Positions 1 through 7,584 of a stretch of 64,000 nucleotides of DNA are shown here, piece by piece. Position numbers and translations under genes: made by a program. Source of the DNA: Desulfobulbaceae bacterium UBA2273 (GTDB lineage Bacteria > Desulfobacterota > Desulfobulbia > Desulfobulbales > Desulfurivibrionaceae); NCBI GenBank assembly GCA_002347095.1, contig DDWZ01000029.1, positions 1-64,000 on the forward strand. The letters are read 5' to 3'. The notes under the pieces were generated by a model. It saw nothing but the letters and a program-made list of their open reading frames with translations. It had not been told where the DNA came from and searched no databases. Numbering within the stretch: position 1 is the first letter of the stretch; the number at the start of each line of letters is the position of its first letter.

Positions 1-28
1 TACACAATCCTTTTTACACCCTCAACAA

Positions 29-958
29 ATGAGTAGAACGCGTAGGTTTACCAAGTTTACCGCACAGCTCGCCGCTATGGTTTTTTTCGGCGCGCTTTTT
101 GCCGCGGTGCCGTTTCACACGGCAATGGCGCAAACAGTGCCTGATCTGGATACGGCAGATAGCTTCGCGGTGTTGGGCGGCACGGCGGTAACCCTTACCA
201 ACTCCACTGTTATGGGAGACGTGGGTTCTCCCGGCGCGGTCACTGTAACCACGAGCACGGTTCTCGGGACGGTTTTCCCGGCTGGCGACCCTATCGCCGT
301 TGCGGCTTACGAGGACTTCCTCATTGCCTACGACACACTCGCCCTTGAACTGTGCGAGTTTACTTTGACGGGCGACCTTGCGGGCCTGGTGCTTGCGCCC
401 GGTGTCTATTGTGTCGGGGGCGCGTCCACGACAACAAACGGGACACTGACCCTCGATGCCCAGGGCGACCCGAATGCGGTCTGGATTTTCAAAATCGGAA
501 CCTTGGGGAGCGGCGCACTGACAGGCACCGGCTTCACAGTGGCGATGGCTAACGGTGGCCAACCATGCAATGTGTATTGGTGGGTCGCCGACGCCGTGAC
601 CATGTCGGCTTCGAACCTCAAAGGGACTGTTCTTGCTGGGGCGGCCAGCACCTTCACCGGCGGAAGCCTGATCGGGCAAGTCTTTGCCAAAGCCGGAGTG
701 ACAATGACCGGCACCGATGTCTTCGGTTGCAGCACCCTCGTACCTCCGGTGATAGATGAAAATTTCTGCAAGAAATACTGCCATAAATACTGCAAGGATA
801 ATGAGAAGAAGCACAAGAAGCCTTGCAACCAGGGCGTGGGCAACGGGTCAGAGGATTGTGACCCTGGCCGCTCGAACCAGGGTAATCAAAGCCGGTCGAA
901 TGACGAACGAGGCGGGATTCCTGGGGACCCGGGCCGCAAGGGCGGAAACGGTAAGTAA
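29..958 (+). CDS. Secreted DUF3494 (ice-binding-like) protein with Cys/Gly-rich tail
   Basis: 309 residues. An N-terminal signal peptide ends near 'AMA-Q' (residues 32-35). Residues about 40-235 carry DUF3494 hallmarks: 'FAVLGGTAVT', 'GDVGSPGAVT', 'LAPGVYCVGG', 'GTLTLDAQGDPNAVWIFKIG' and a closing 'GTDVFGC'. The family folds as a beta-helix and includes ice-binding and surface adhesins; function here is unproven. The C-terminal ~65 residues are a separate hydrophilic segment with paired Cys (FCKKYCHKYC), a Lys cluster, then a Gly/Asn/Asp/Pro-rich tail. The ATG at 29 is the first available start and gives a clean signal peptide, but no strong ribosome site precedes it. The family call is firm; the role is not. 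Confidence 0.85.
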   Translation: MSRTRRFTKFTAQLAAMVFFGALFAAVPFHTAMAQTVPDLDTADSFAVLGGTAVTLTNSTVMGDVGSPGAVTVTTSTVLGTVFPAGDPIAVAAYEDFLIAYDTLALELCEFTLTGDLAGLVLAPGVYCVGGASTTTNGTLTLDAQGDPNAVWIFKIGTLGSGALTGTGFTVAMANGGQPCNVYWWVADAVTMSASNLKGTVLAGAASTFTGGSLIGQVFAKAGVTMTGTDVFGCSTLVPPVIDENFCKKYCHKYCKDNEKKHKKPCNQGVGNGSEDCDPGRSNQGNQSRSNDERGGIPGDPGRKGGNGK

Positions 959-1197
959 GGGTGCAGTCGCAAGAACTCAGAACAGGATAAACCGCGCTGC
1001 AGCACTGACAGGGCATAACATGACAAGAACATGAGGAACCGTGGGTTCTCGGAGACCCATTCTCCGGGAACCTTTTTTCCCCGCTGCCGCAGAAGGAAGA
1101 AGCCTATACAGGCTGGGGCACAGGCGGCAGTTTAATGACGGAAAAGATCGATGTCATCGCAACATTTCGCAACCCGGGACCCACTCGGAGAAATATC

Positions 1198-1353
1198 ATG
1201 AAATCCAGCACCAAGAACCAGACGGAAGGCAGGTTGCACAAAGTGAAGGGCATGATTAAATCCCCGGCTAAATGCTTTTTTGAAGGAAATTATTACTGCT
1301 GCCATGTGCATCAGAGCCTCGTAGATTTTGATGAGTATTTCTTGTCAGCCTGA
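1198..1353 (+). pseudogene. CsbD-family gene, 3'-truncated remnant
   Basis: The ATG at 1198 follows GGAG at 1187-1190. The first ~21 residues (MKSSTKNQTEGRLHKVKG and on) match the N-terminus of small CsbD-like stress proteins, which normally continue with a 'G.KI.GK.Q.K.G' helix. Here the reading frame changes after about residue 22 into a Cys/aromatic-rich stretch and stops at 1353, so the second half is missing. No continuation is evident in the other frames. The surrounding 959-1519 holds no other gene. I infer a recent truncation in a cluster of stress-type mini-genes (DUF3309, Thivi_2564, DUF883 follow). Confidence 0.5.
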
Positions 1354-1519
1354 TCGCGACTTACGGATTCTTGAGCCAGAGGGGAGTTGGTAATGGAATC
1401 TTGTCTCTGTTCTGACAGCGTTGAGTGATGCGGACCATTTTTTCGTACCCGGTAAGACTGGCTCTGAAGCGGAGGTAACAATTTGGCCGTTGGCTTGTCC
1501 AATAAAAAGGAGGAACATT

Positions 1520-1675
1520 ATGCTTGGAACGATTTTGCTCGTTGTTTTGATTCTGATGCTGGTGGGTGCAATGCCCAGGTGGCCTCACAGCCGAGAGTGG
1601 GGTTACTATCCGAGCGGTGGGATTGGCTTGATCCTTTTGATTTTGCTCATCCTGATGTTGCTGGGGCGGTTTTAG
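1520..1675 (+). CDS. DUF3309 small membrane protein
   Basis: 51 residues: two hydrophobic segments (about 2-15 and 33-50) flank a short loop 'PRWPHSREWGYYPSGG' that is typical of DUF3309. The start was chosen at 1520 because AAGGAGG (1506-1512) lies at ideal spacing; an upstream in-frame ATG at 1421 would add 33 non-conserved residues. Family function is unknown; it is often found near other small envelope or stress genes, as here. An inner-membrane location is inferred. Confidence 0.85.
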   Translation: MLGTILLVVLILMLVGAMPRWPHSREWGYYPSGGIGLILLILLILMLLGRF

Positions 1676-1785
1676 AGAACCGCAGCGCCTGATGTCGCTT
1701 GCAGAAGAGTGTTCAGACGCTTTTTGAAAGCGGATCGCTGAGGGTTTTTGTTTCCAAAAGCACAAAAAAGGAGGGGTGTGAACTC

Positions 1786-1977
1786 ATGCCGTTAATTCAA
1801 GTGGTCGTGGTCCTGGTCGTGGTTGGTGTTATTCTGTGGCTCATCAACCGATTTATCCCAATGGCGAGATCCATAAAGTCGATTCTGAATGCCGTTGTGA
1901 TCATTGCCGTGGTTTTGTGGCTCCTGAACGTTTTTGGGATTTCCAGTTACCTCTCCACTATCCGCGTGGGGAGGTGA
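1786..1977 (+). CDS. Thivi_2564-type small membrane protein
   Basis: 63 residues with two transmembrane helices separated by a loop containing 'NRFIPMARSIKSILNAVV', the signature of this uncharacterised family. The ATG at 1786 follows a strong ribosome site (AAGGAGG, 1768-1774). It sits between DUF3309 and DUF883 genes in the same direction, so co-expression is plausible. Function unknown. Confidence 0.8.
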   Translation: MPLIQVVVVLVVVGVILWLINRFIPMARSIKSILNAVVIIAVVLWLLNVFGISSYLSTIRVGR

Positions 1978-2063
1978 GCGCCGGCTTTTCAGGAGGGAAA
2001 ATTTCTGCAACTGATCCACAGCCCGAGAGCAAAGCAAAATTTAACCTGATGAGGATGTGCGAT

Positions 2064-2360
2064 ATGGCAACCACACACAAAAACTACAAACCAATGAGTC
2101 AGGAAATGCACTACATCATCGACCATGCCCATGCGCTTGTGGAGGCTACTTCCGGCGAACTCGACGACCGGATCAGCTCAGCCAGAACCGCACTGAAGAA
2201 ACGCCTGGAAGCAGTCCGGGGCGAGTACGGCGATCTTGAAGCCCAATTCCTGGACAAGGTCCAGACCGCTGACGAGTTCATTCATGTAAAGCCATATTAT
2301 GCCATCGGTGGCACTTTCATCGCTGGCCTGCTCCTGGGCTGGTTCATGTCCAGGAAATAG
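2064..2360 (+). CDS. DUF883/ElaB-YqjD-like membrane-anchored protein
   Basis: 98 residues. A helical, charged N-terminal region (about 10-75, 'SGELDDRISSARTALKKRLE') is followed by 'VKPYYAIGG' and a C-terminal hydrophobic anchor ending in 'FMSRK'. This is the layout of ElaB/YqjD/DUF883 proteins, inner-membrane proteins that in enterobacteria bind ribosomes in stationary phase. The ATG at 2064 is preferred over those at 2049 and 2055 because ATGAGG (2049-2054) then acts as the ribosome site. The ribosome-binding role is family knowledge, not shown here. The 252 bases after it (2361-2612) hold nothing I recognise. Confidence 0.75.
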   Translation: MATTHKNYKPMSQEMHYIIDHAHALVEATSGELDDRISSARTALKKRLEAVRGEYGDLEAQFLDKVQTADEFIHVKPYYAIGGTFIAGLLLGWFMSRK

Positions 2361-2612
2361 CGTGGGCGCCTGCCGCTGATCATTTTTGGCAGCTCTGGAT
2401 TGTTGGTCGGTTCGGTGAGATAGCGGCCCAAATCCTTCGGAATCGCTTGGAACTCCTGGTTTTGGAAATGCCTGAGGCCAAGACCCGTTGAGTTCCGGCG
2501 CTGCTCCTGGCCTGTCTGGGAGTGATCTTCCCCCGTATTCGTGCTCCTGTGAAAAATGTACGAATCCTCTTTTGCCGCAATGATCATATCAACAAGAAGT
2601 GAGAGGGAGTTC

Positions 2613-3950
2613 ATGGTCAGCGGAAAGCGCACGACACGATCCGGGGAATTCGCCGAGAGCATCATCAATACCGTACGCGAGCCGTTAGTTGTCCTGGATC
2701 AAGACCTCCGGGTGGTCTCGGCCAGCCGTTCGTTCTATAAGGTTTTCAAGGTAAAGCCCGAAGAGACCGTGGGGCAGCTTATCTATGACCTGGGCAACAA
2801 ACAGTGGGATATCCCCAAGCTGCGCGAACTCCTGGAAACCATCCTTCCCCAAAAGACAACCTTTGACGACTATGAGGTTGAACACGTTTTTTCCGCCATC
2901 GGCAGGCGCATAATGCTTTTGAATGCCCGGCAAATTCAGCGAGGAAAGGGGGAGGAGCGGATCATCCTCCTTGCCATTGAGGACATCACCGCGCGGAAGA
3001 AGATAGAAGCCGGTCTGGAAAAGACCCGGAAAAAACTGGCCATCATTAAGGAAAAAGCAGATGAAGCCAGTGAATTCGCCGAGAGCATCATCAACACCGT
3101 GCGCGAGCCGTTAGTTGCCCTGGATCAAGACCTCAGGGTGGTCTCGGCCAGCCGTTCGTTCTATAAGGTTTTCAAGGTAAAGCCCGAAGAGACCGTGGGG
3201 CAGCTTATCTATGACCTGGGCAACAAACAGTGGGATATCCCCAAGCTGCGCGAACTCCTGGAAACCATCCTTCCCGAAAGGACGACCTTTGACGACTATG
3301 AGGTTGAACATGTTTTTTCCACCATCGGCAGGCGCATAATGCTTTTGAATGCCCGGCAAATTAAACGAGAAAAGGGCAAGAAGCGGGTCATCCTTCTTGC
3401 CATTGAGGACATCACGACCCAGAAAGAACTGGAGCGGGAGATTCTGAGTCTCGCCTATCATGACCATCTGACCGGCCTGCCGAATCGCATGCTTGTTATC
3501 GATCGTTTTAATATGGCGATGAGCCAGGCCGACAGAAACGGAATGAAGGTGGCCCTCATGATGCTCGACCTTGACAAATTCAAAGAGGTCAATGATACCC
3601 TCGGTCATCATATCGGGGATAAGTTGCTGCAAGCTGTTGCGGAAAAAATGACGGAAATCCTTCGGAAAGGGGACACCGTTGGCCGTTTCGGCGGGGATGA
3701 ATTCGTTTTTGTGCTTTCCGACCAAAAAAACGACCAAAATGGACTGCGGGTTGCCAAAAAAATTATCGATGTTTTCCGGAACGCCTTTGTTCTTGAGGGA
3801 CACTCGTTACGTATCACCAGCAGTATCGGGATCTCCCTCTATCCAGATCATGGTGCGGATATCGACACCATTCTCAAGAAAGCCGACAGCGCCATGTATC
3901 AGGCCAAGCAAGCGGGCCGGAATCAATATTCTCTCTATAGTCAGGCCTGA
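2613..3950 (+). CDS. PAS-PAS-GGDEF diguanylate cyclase
   Basis: 445 residues from the ATG at 2613, placed behind GAGAGGGAG (2601-2609). Two PAS sensor domains, nearly identical to each other, occupy about residues 12-130 and 154-270 and are joined by a short coiled-coil linker (GLEKTRKKLAIIKEKADEA). A GGDEF domain follows with an intact active site 'RFGGDEF', 'DLDKFKEVND' and 'YHDHLTGLPNR', so c-di-GMP synthesis is expected. No membrane segment, hence cytosolic. I see no clear RxxD inhibitory site directly before GGDEF. It stands alone between the DUF883 gene and the convergent dus gene. Domain calls are firm; the ligand of the PAS domains is unknown. Confidence 0.92.
   Translation: MVSGKRTTRSGEFAESIINTVREPLVVLDQDLRVVSASRSFYKVFKVKPEETVGQLIYDLGNKQWDIPKLRELLETILPQKTTFDDYEVEHVFSAIGRRIMLLNARQIQRGKGEERIILLAIEDITARKKIEAGLEKTRKKLAIIKEKADEASEFAESIINTVREPLVALDQDLRVVSASRSFYKVFKVKPEETVGQLIYDLGNKQWDIPKLRELLETILPERTTFDDYEVEHVFSTIGRRIMLLNARQIKREKGKKRVILLAIEDITTQKELEREILSLAYHDHLTGLPNRMLVIDRFNMAMSQADRNGMKVALMMLDLDKFKEVNDTLGHHIGDKLLQAVAEKMTEILRKGDTVGRFGGDEFVFVLSDQKNDQNGLRVAKKIIDVFRNAFVLEGHSLRITSSIGISLYPDHGADIDTILKKADSAMYQAKQAGRNQYSLYSQA
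2646..3416 (+). repeat. Tandem PAS-domain duplication, period 426 bp
   Basis: Bases 2646-2990 and 3072-3416 are almost identical (both begin gaattcgccgagagcatc and end in the codons for IEDIT). Differences are scattered single bases, many silent. Spacing is exactly 426 bp (142 codons). The high nucleotide identity shows a young in-frame duplication rather than two old PAS domains. Confidence 0.95.
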
Positions 3951-4081
3951 AGAAGTCGGTCCTCGCGGGTAGACACCAGCTCCGCCACACTCCACCAAAT
4001 CATCACGCTTGTAAAAGGCGGTGCCGTAATACATGGCTTGAGTCCATGGCTGTTTTCGTGCAATCGCATCCCCGCAGCGCT

Positions 4082-5041
4082 TCAGGCAGAGGGTTGTAAT
4101 ACCCGTTCGGCCAGGGTGTGGACCAAGGCCTTCAGCGCAGGGTAGGTGGTGGCGGCGTCGATCTGTCTGCGGATGGCTCCGCCATTGGTTGTGCCGCGAA
4201 AGTATTTCCAGGCGTGGTTTCTGATTTTAGAGAGATTCGGTTCCGGGGCAAGGTGGATCTCGGCCAGTTCAAGATGGCGCAACAGGGCTCTGATTCTGTA
4301 GGCCATGGAAGGATGCTGGTTCACGGCGCCGGAAAAGATCCAAGGCGCGCCCAGGGCGGCCCGGCCGATCATCACGCCGGCGCAGCCGATTTTTTTAAGC
4401 AGGGCCACCCCCTGCTCATGGGAGGTGATGTCGCCGTTGGCAAAAACCGGGATGGCAACGCTTTTCATGACTTGGCGCATGACCTCGTGGTCAATGGGGC
4501 CGGTGAATCCGTCGCTCCAGGTGCGGGCATGGATGGCAATGGCGTGCGCGCCGGCGCCTTCCGCTATTTTGGCAATCTCCGGGGCGGTAATGGTGTGCTG
4601 GTTCCAGCCCGAGCGTATCTTGACGCTTACCGGTTTTTTTGCGTTTTTGCAGACGGCGGTGATGATCTGTGCCGCAAGGCGCGGGTTTTTCATCAAAGCG
4701 GCTCCGGCGCCTGTCTGGACGACTTTTTCCATGGGGCAACCCATGTTGATGTCGATTCCGGCAAAGGGGTGTTCGCTCAGGATCGCCGCGGCTTCTCCCA
4801 TGGCGGCGGGATCGCTGCCGTAAAGCTGCATGACCACCGGTTGTTCCGCGGCGTTGGTGAGGAGCAGCTCCAGGCAGTCGCGGTTCTGCGACACCAGGCC
4901 ATGGCAGTCGATCATCTCGGAATAGCAAAGACCTGCCCCATATTCTTTGCAGAGCAGACGGAAGGGCAGGTCGGTGGCGCCGGCCATGGGCGCGAGAACG
5001 AAAGGGGTTGTACTGGGGATTGCCCCAAGGGAATAGGTCAT
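4082..5041 (-). CDS. dus: tRNA-dihydrouridine synthase family protein
   Basis: 319 residues from the ATG at 5041. FMN-dependent TIM-barrel enzyme that reduces uridine in the tRNA D-loop. Visible motifs: 'VLAPMAGATDLPFR' (start of barrel), 'QLYGSDP', 'INMGCPMEKVV' with the catalytic Cys, 'VKIRSGW', 'HARTW', 'PVFANGDI' and 'GVMIGRAALGAPWIF'. This start matches the usual family N-terminus; an upstream in-frame extension to 5293 is Pro/Ala-rich and unconserved. The plus strand opposite shows no competing gene. It is convergent with the GGDEF gene. I cannot separate DusA, B and C subfamilies with certainty; the barrel with GCP motif is unambiguous. Confidence 0.92.
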   Translation of the reverse strand: MTYSLGAIPSTTPFVLAPMAGATDLPFRLLCKEYGAGLCYSEMIDCHGLVSQNRDCLELLLTNAAEQPVVMQLYGSDPAAMGEAAAILSEHPFAGIDINMGCPMEKVVQTGAGAALMKNPRLAAQIITAVCKNAKKPVSVKIRSGWNQHTITAPEIAKIAEGAGAHAIAIHARTWSDGFTGPIDHEVMRQVMKSVAIPVFANGDITSHEQGVALLKKIGCAGVMIGRAALGAPWIFSGAVNQHPSMAYRIRALLRHLELAEIHLAPEPNLSKIRNHAWKYFRGTTNGGAIRRQIDAATTYPALKALVHTLAERVLQPSA

Positions 5042-5351
5042 CGTAGGCTCGTTGTGTCGAACGGTTTTGTAAAATGAAAGAACAGGGAAGATGGAGGGCA
5101 GCGTGAGCGGAATGCCGCCGTCCCGTACGAGACTGAGAATTGTGTGACAGGCCGGCGCGGAAGAGGATGCGATAAACCGAACCCCCTTGCCGGGTTCGGG
5201 GGGGTTGGCTACGGGGTCTGTATTGGCGGGCAAGGCGCCGACTGCCGCAGGGGTCGTACTATATCTGGCTTTAGCGGGAAGTGCAAACAGCAAAAAACAG
5301 GGGCGGGCAGAAAATGACGTTGGCTTTCCGGACGCTTTGCTCTGCGCAAAA

Positions 5352-5390
5352 AAAAGAAGATCGACTTCGCGGGAAAGTCGATCTTCTTTT
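5352..5390. terminator. Perfect 16-bp stem, bidirectional terminator
   Basis: Arms 5352-5367 and 5375-5390 are perfect complements around the 7-base loop CGCGGGA. On the minus strand the stem is followed by a run of T (from the A-run at 5348-5355), on the plus strand by TTTT. No gene I can name feeds it from either side, which makes it conspicuous. Confidence 0.85.
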
Positions 5391-5839
5391 AAGGAGAAAG
5401 GAGATAAGAGTTGTTTTACTGATCTTGTGTAAAAGCAACAAGCATGCCACTGTTTTGTTTTTTGTTTTTTTATCGATTTTTGCTGGATTCATGGGGCTTT
5501 CCGGGGGATCAAGCAAGGAAGCGAAAGAAGGGGAAAGTACAAATTTTTTAACACTTGTAACGGGGGCAAAGGAGCTGTTTTTTATTTTATGCAGTTGTTT
5601 CGCTCGATTATATGGGGCTGTTTTTTTTGTACCAGCATGTGGAGGGAGTTTTTTTGGCGTGAGGACTGAAATTTGGGCAAGGGGAACAACTGTCCGAGGC
5701 GAGGGCTCGGTGTAGTATAAAAAATTATACTTAAGCAATGCCTTCCGTGTCTTCCAACAAAAAGGCTGCCGCGCCCCTTTTTTGTTGGTGGTTTGACCAC
5801 CGCTGTTTCCGACAACCAACGGAAAATACTTGGGAAAAA

Positions 5840-5880
5840 TATGTGGTAAAAAAAGCAAGAGTATACGATATAATACACAG
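5840..5880 (+). promoter_or_regulatory. Possible -10 box upstream of chemoreceptor
   Basis: TATAAT at 5869-5874 lies 51 bases before the chemoreceptor start. The -35 region (about 5846-5851) is a poor match to TTGACA, so a housekeeping promoter is only a suggestion. Confidence 0.35.
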
Positions 5881-5925
5881 ATCAGTTGCGATGGAGTTAA
5901 CGAAAGACGCATGAAAGGGGGCGTT

Positions 5926-7428
5926 ATGAGAGAGTGGTTTGAAAACTTGAGTCTGCGGATAAAACTTTTTCTTCTGGTCGGTTTTGTCGCGTTGTCCATG
6001 GTGTCCAGCGTCGTGATCGCCCAGTTCATTATCCACAGGGTGCAGATCGGCGGGGATATGTACACCGGCATCGAACTCAAGATGGACTACATCGACAAGG
6101 TCGCCCGGATTCGTCTCAACCTCAATCTCCTCAACAGCATCCTCAAGGGCCAGATCATGGAGTACGATCCGGAAAGCCTGAGCGGCCTGAAAACCACCTC
6201 CGCCAAGTTTAACGAGGCAATTGAGGAAATGCGGGAAAGCATTACCAAGCCCGCCGGTAAAAAAATGTACTGCGGATCGTGCCATGCCGTGGAACAGGCT
6301 CCGGCAACCGTAGCCTCCTATGACGAACTGGCCGCCTCCTGGCCGGTGATGGACGAAATCATCAAAACAAAGATCCTGCCTTCCCTGGAAAACGGGGATG
6401 AGGCCACCGCCTTGGAAGCCTTTGACGGGGAGTTTTTTGAGAAATATTACAGCCTGATGCAAAGCACCAAGGCTGCGGTTGACGAGCTTCGCGGCGGCCA
6501 GGAGATCACCAAGGAAAAGGCCATGGCCGAGGTGAAGATGTTCGGGATGTTCTTTATCGTTGGCGGGGCTATCTCTCTTGTGGTCGTTGGCCTGTTCGCC
6601 TTTTTTGTCGTACAGATGCTTGTCCGGTCCATCAATACCATTGTCCGTGATCTGGACGAGAGCGCCGACCGTATTTCCGAGGAGGCTCAGGCCACGGCCA
6701 GCACCTCTCAAACGGTGGCGGAAATGGCTTCGGAGATGGCGGCCTCCCTTGAGGAAACCAGCGCCTCCCTTGAAGAGATCACGGCCATGGTGCAGCAGAA
6801 TGACACCAACTCCGCCGAGGCCAACTCTTCGATGAAGCAGAATGAGGCGATTGGCTCCAGGGCCAACGTCAATGTGGCGGCCATGCAGCTCTCCATGCAG
6901 AACATCAAAAAGGACAGTGACGCAATCGCTTCAATCATTCGGGAGATCGAGGCGATCGCCTTCCAGACCAATCTTCTCGCCTTGAATGCGGCGGTGGAAG
7001 CCGCCAGGGCCGGGGAGCAGGGCGCGGGTTTTGCCGTGGTTGCCGATGAGGTGCGCAATCTTGCCCAGCGTACCGCTCAATCGGCAAGAAACTCCAGCGA
7101 CCTGATTGAACGGGCCATTGGCAATGTCAATGACGGGTTGCAAAAGGTGAACGAGGTGGTGGCGGAATCCAAGGATGTGGTGGACGGCTCGCGGAAGGTG
7201 GCGATTCTGGTGGAAGAGATCTCCACCGCCTCCCATGAGCAGACCCAGGGGGTTCTCCAGATCAACAAGGCCGTGACCGAGATGGACACCGGGACCCAGC
7301 AGATGGCGGCCAATGCCGAGGAACTGGCCGCAGCCTCCGAGGCGGTTACCTCCCAAACTCTGATGCTTCGCGACAATATCGGGCATCTGACCCGGCTGGT
7401 TGAAGGGGGGAAGGCTTCCGACAGGTAG
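5926..7428 (+). CDS. Methyl-accepting chemotaxis protein with a periplasmic CxxCH heme site
   Basis: 500 residues; ATG at 5926 behind AAAGGGGGCG. Membrane helices at about 12-33 and 200-225 bracket a periplasmic sensor domain. In that domain residues 116-120 are CGSCH, a canonical covalent heme-attachment motif, so the protein is predicted to be a c-type heme sensor, presumably for redox state or a gas. The cytoplasmic part has the signalling hairpin with '[20 protein letters not shown]' and '[14 protein letters not shown]'. A terminator hairpin lies just downstream. No che genes are nearby, so it must feed a distant array. Chemoreceptor identity is firm; heme loading is inferred from the motif. 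Confidence 0.93.
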   Translation: MREWFENLSLRIKLFLLVGFVALSMVSSVVIAQFIIHRVQIGGDMYTGIELKMDYIDKVARIRLNLNLLNSILKGQIMEYDPESLSGLKTTSAKFNEAIEEMRESITKPAGKKMYCGSCHAVEQAPATVASYDELAASWPVMDEIIKTKILPSLENGDEATALEAFDGEFFEKYYSLMQSTKAAVDELRGGQEITKEKAMAEVKMFGMFFIVGGAISLVVVGLFAFFVVQMLVRSINTIVRDLDESADRISEEAQATASTSQTVAEMASEMAASLEETSASLEEITAMVQQNDTNSAEANSSMKQNEAIGSRANVNVAAMQLSMQNIKKDSDAIASIIREIEAIAFQTNLLALNAAVEAARAGEQGAGFAVVADEVRNLAQRTAQSARNSSDLIERAIGNVNDGLQKVNEVVAESKDVVDGSRKVAILVEEISTASHEQTQGVLQINKAVTEMDTGTQQMAANAEELAAASEAVTSQTLMLRDNIGHLTRLVEGGKASDR

Positions 7429-7480
7429 AGGAGGCGGGCGCTTGCCTTGTCCGGCAAGGCCCTGGGTTTGAGTTTTTTGC

Positions 7481-7513
7481 AAGAGGCCGCACCCGATATG
7501 GGTACGGCCTCTT
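7481..7513 (+). terminator. Terminator-like hairpin after chemoreceptor
   Basis: AAGAGGCCG (7481-7489) pairs with CGGCCTCTT (7505-7513); after one mismatch the stem continues ACCC/GGGT with loop GATAT. Only a short T-rich tail (TCTGTT) follows. Confidence 0.6.
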
Positions 7514-7584
7514 CTGTTAGGGCGGAGCCGTATCGCAGGCCGGCCCTGGCCGCAACAGGGGCTGCACCGTGCCCAGGAGGGGGA

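Larger units (their letters stand above)
5042..5925. other. Gene-poor, AT-rich intergenic stretch
   Basis: Nearly 900 bases without a convincing gene between the leftward dus and the rightward chemoreceptor. The left 300 bases are GC-rich; from about 5340 to 5925 the composition turns strongly AT-rich with many T and A runs. It holds a long perfect terminator hairpin (5352-5390), a small dyad AGTATAA-aaaa-TTATACT (5714-5731) and a TATAAT box (5869-5874). One open frame (about 5401-5715, plus) encodes a hydrophobic segment but lacks a good start and ribosome site. A small RNA ending at the hairpin is possible. Confidence 0.6.

Noticed and set aside
5401..5715. Possible secreted small protein on the plus strand
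   Set aside because: The frame has a hydrophobic segment and a GGAG upstream, but no start codon at usable spacing, odd codon use driven by T-runs, and no recognisable motif.
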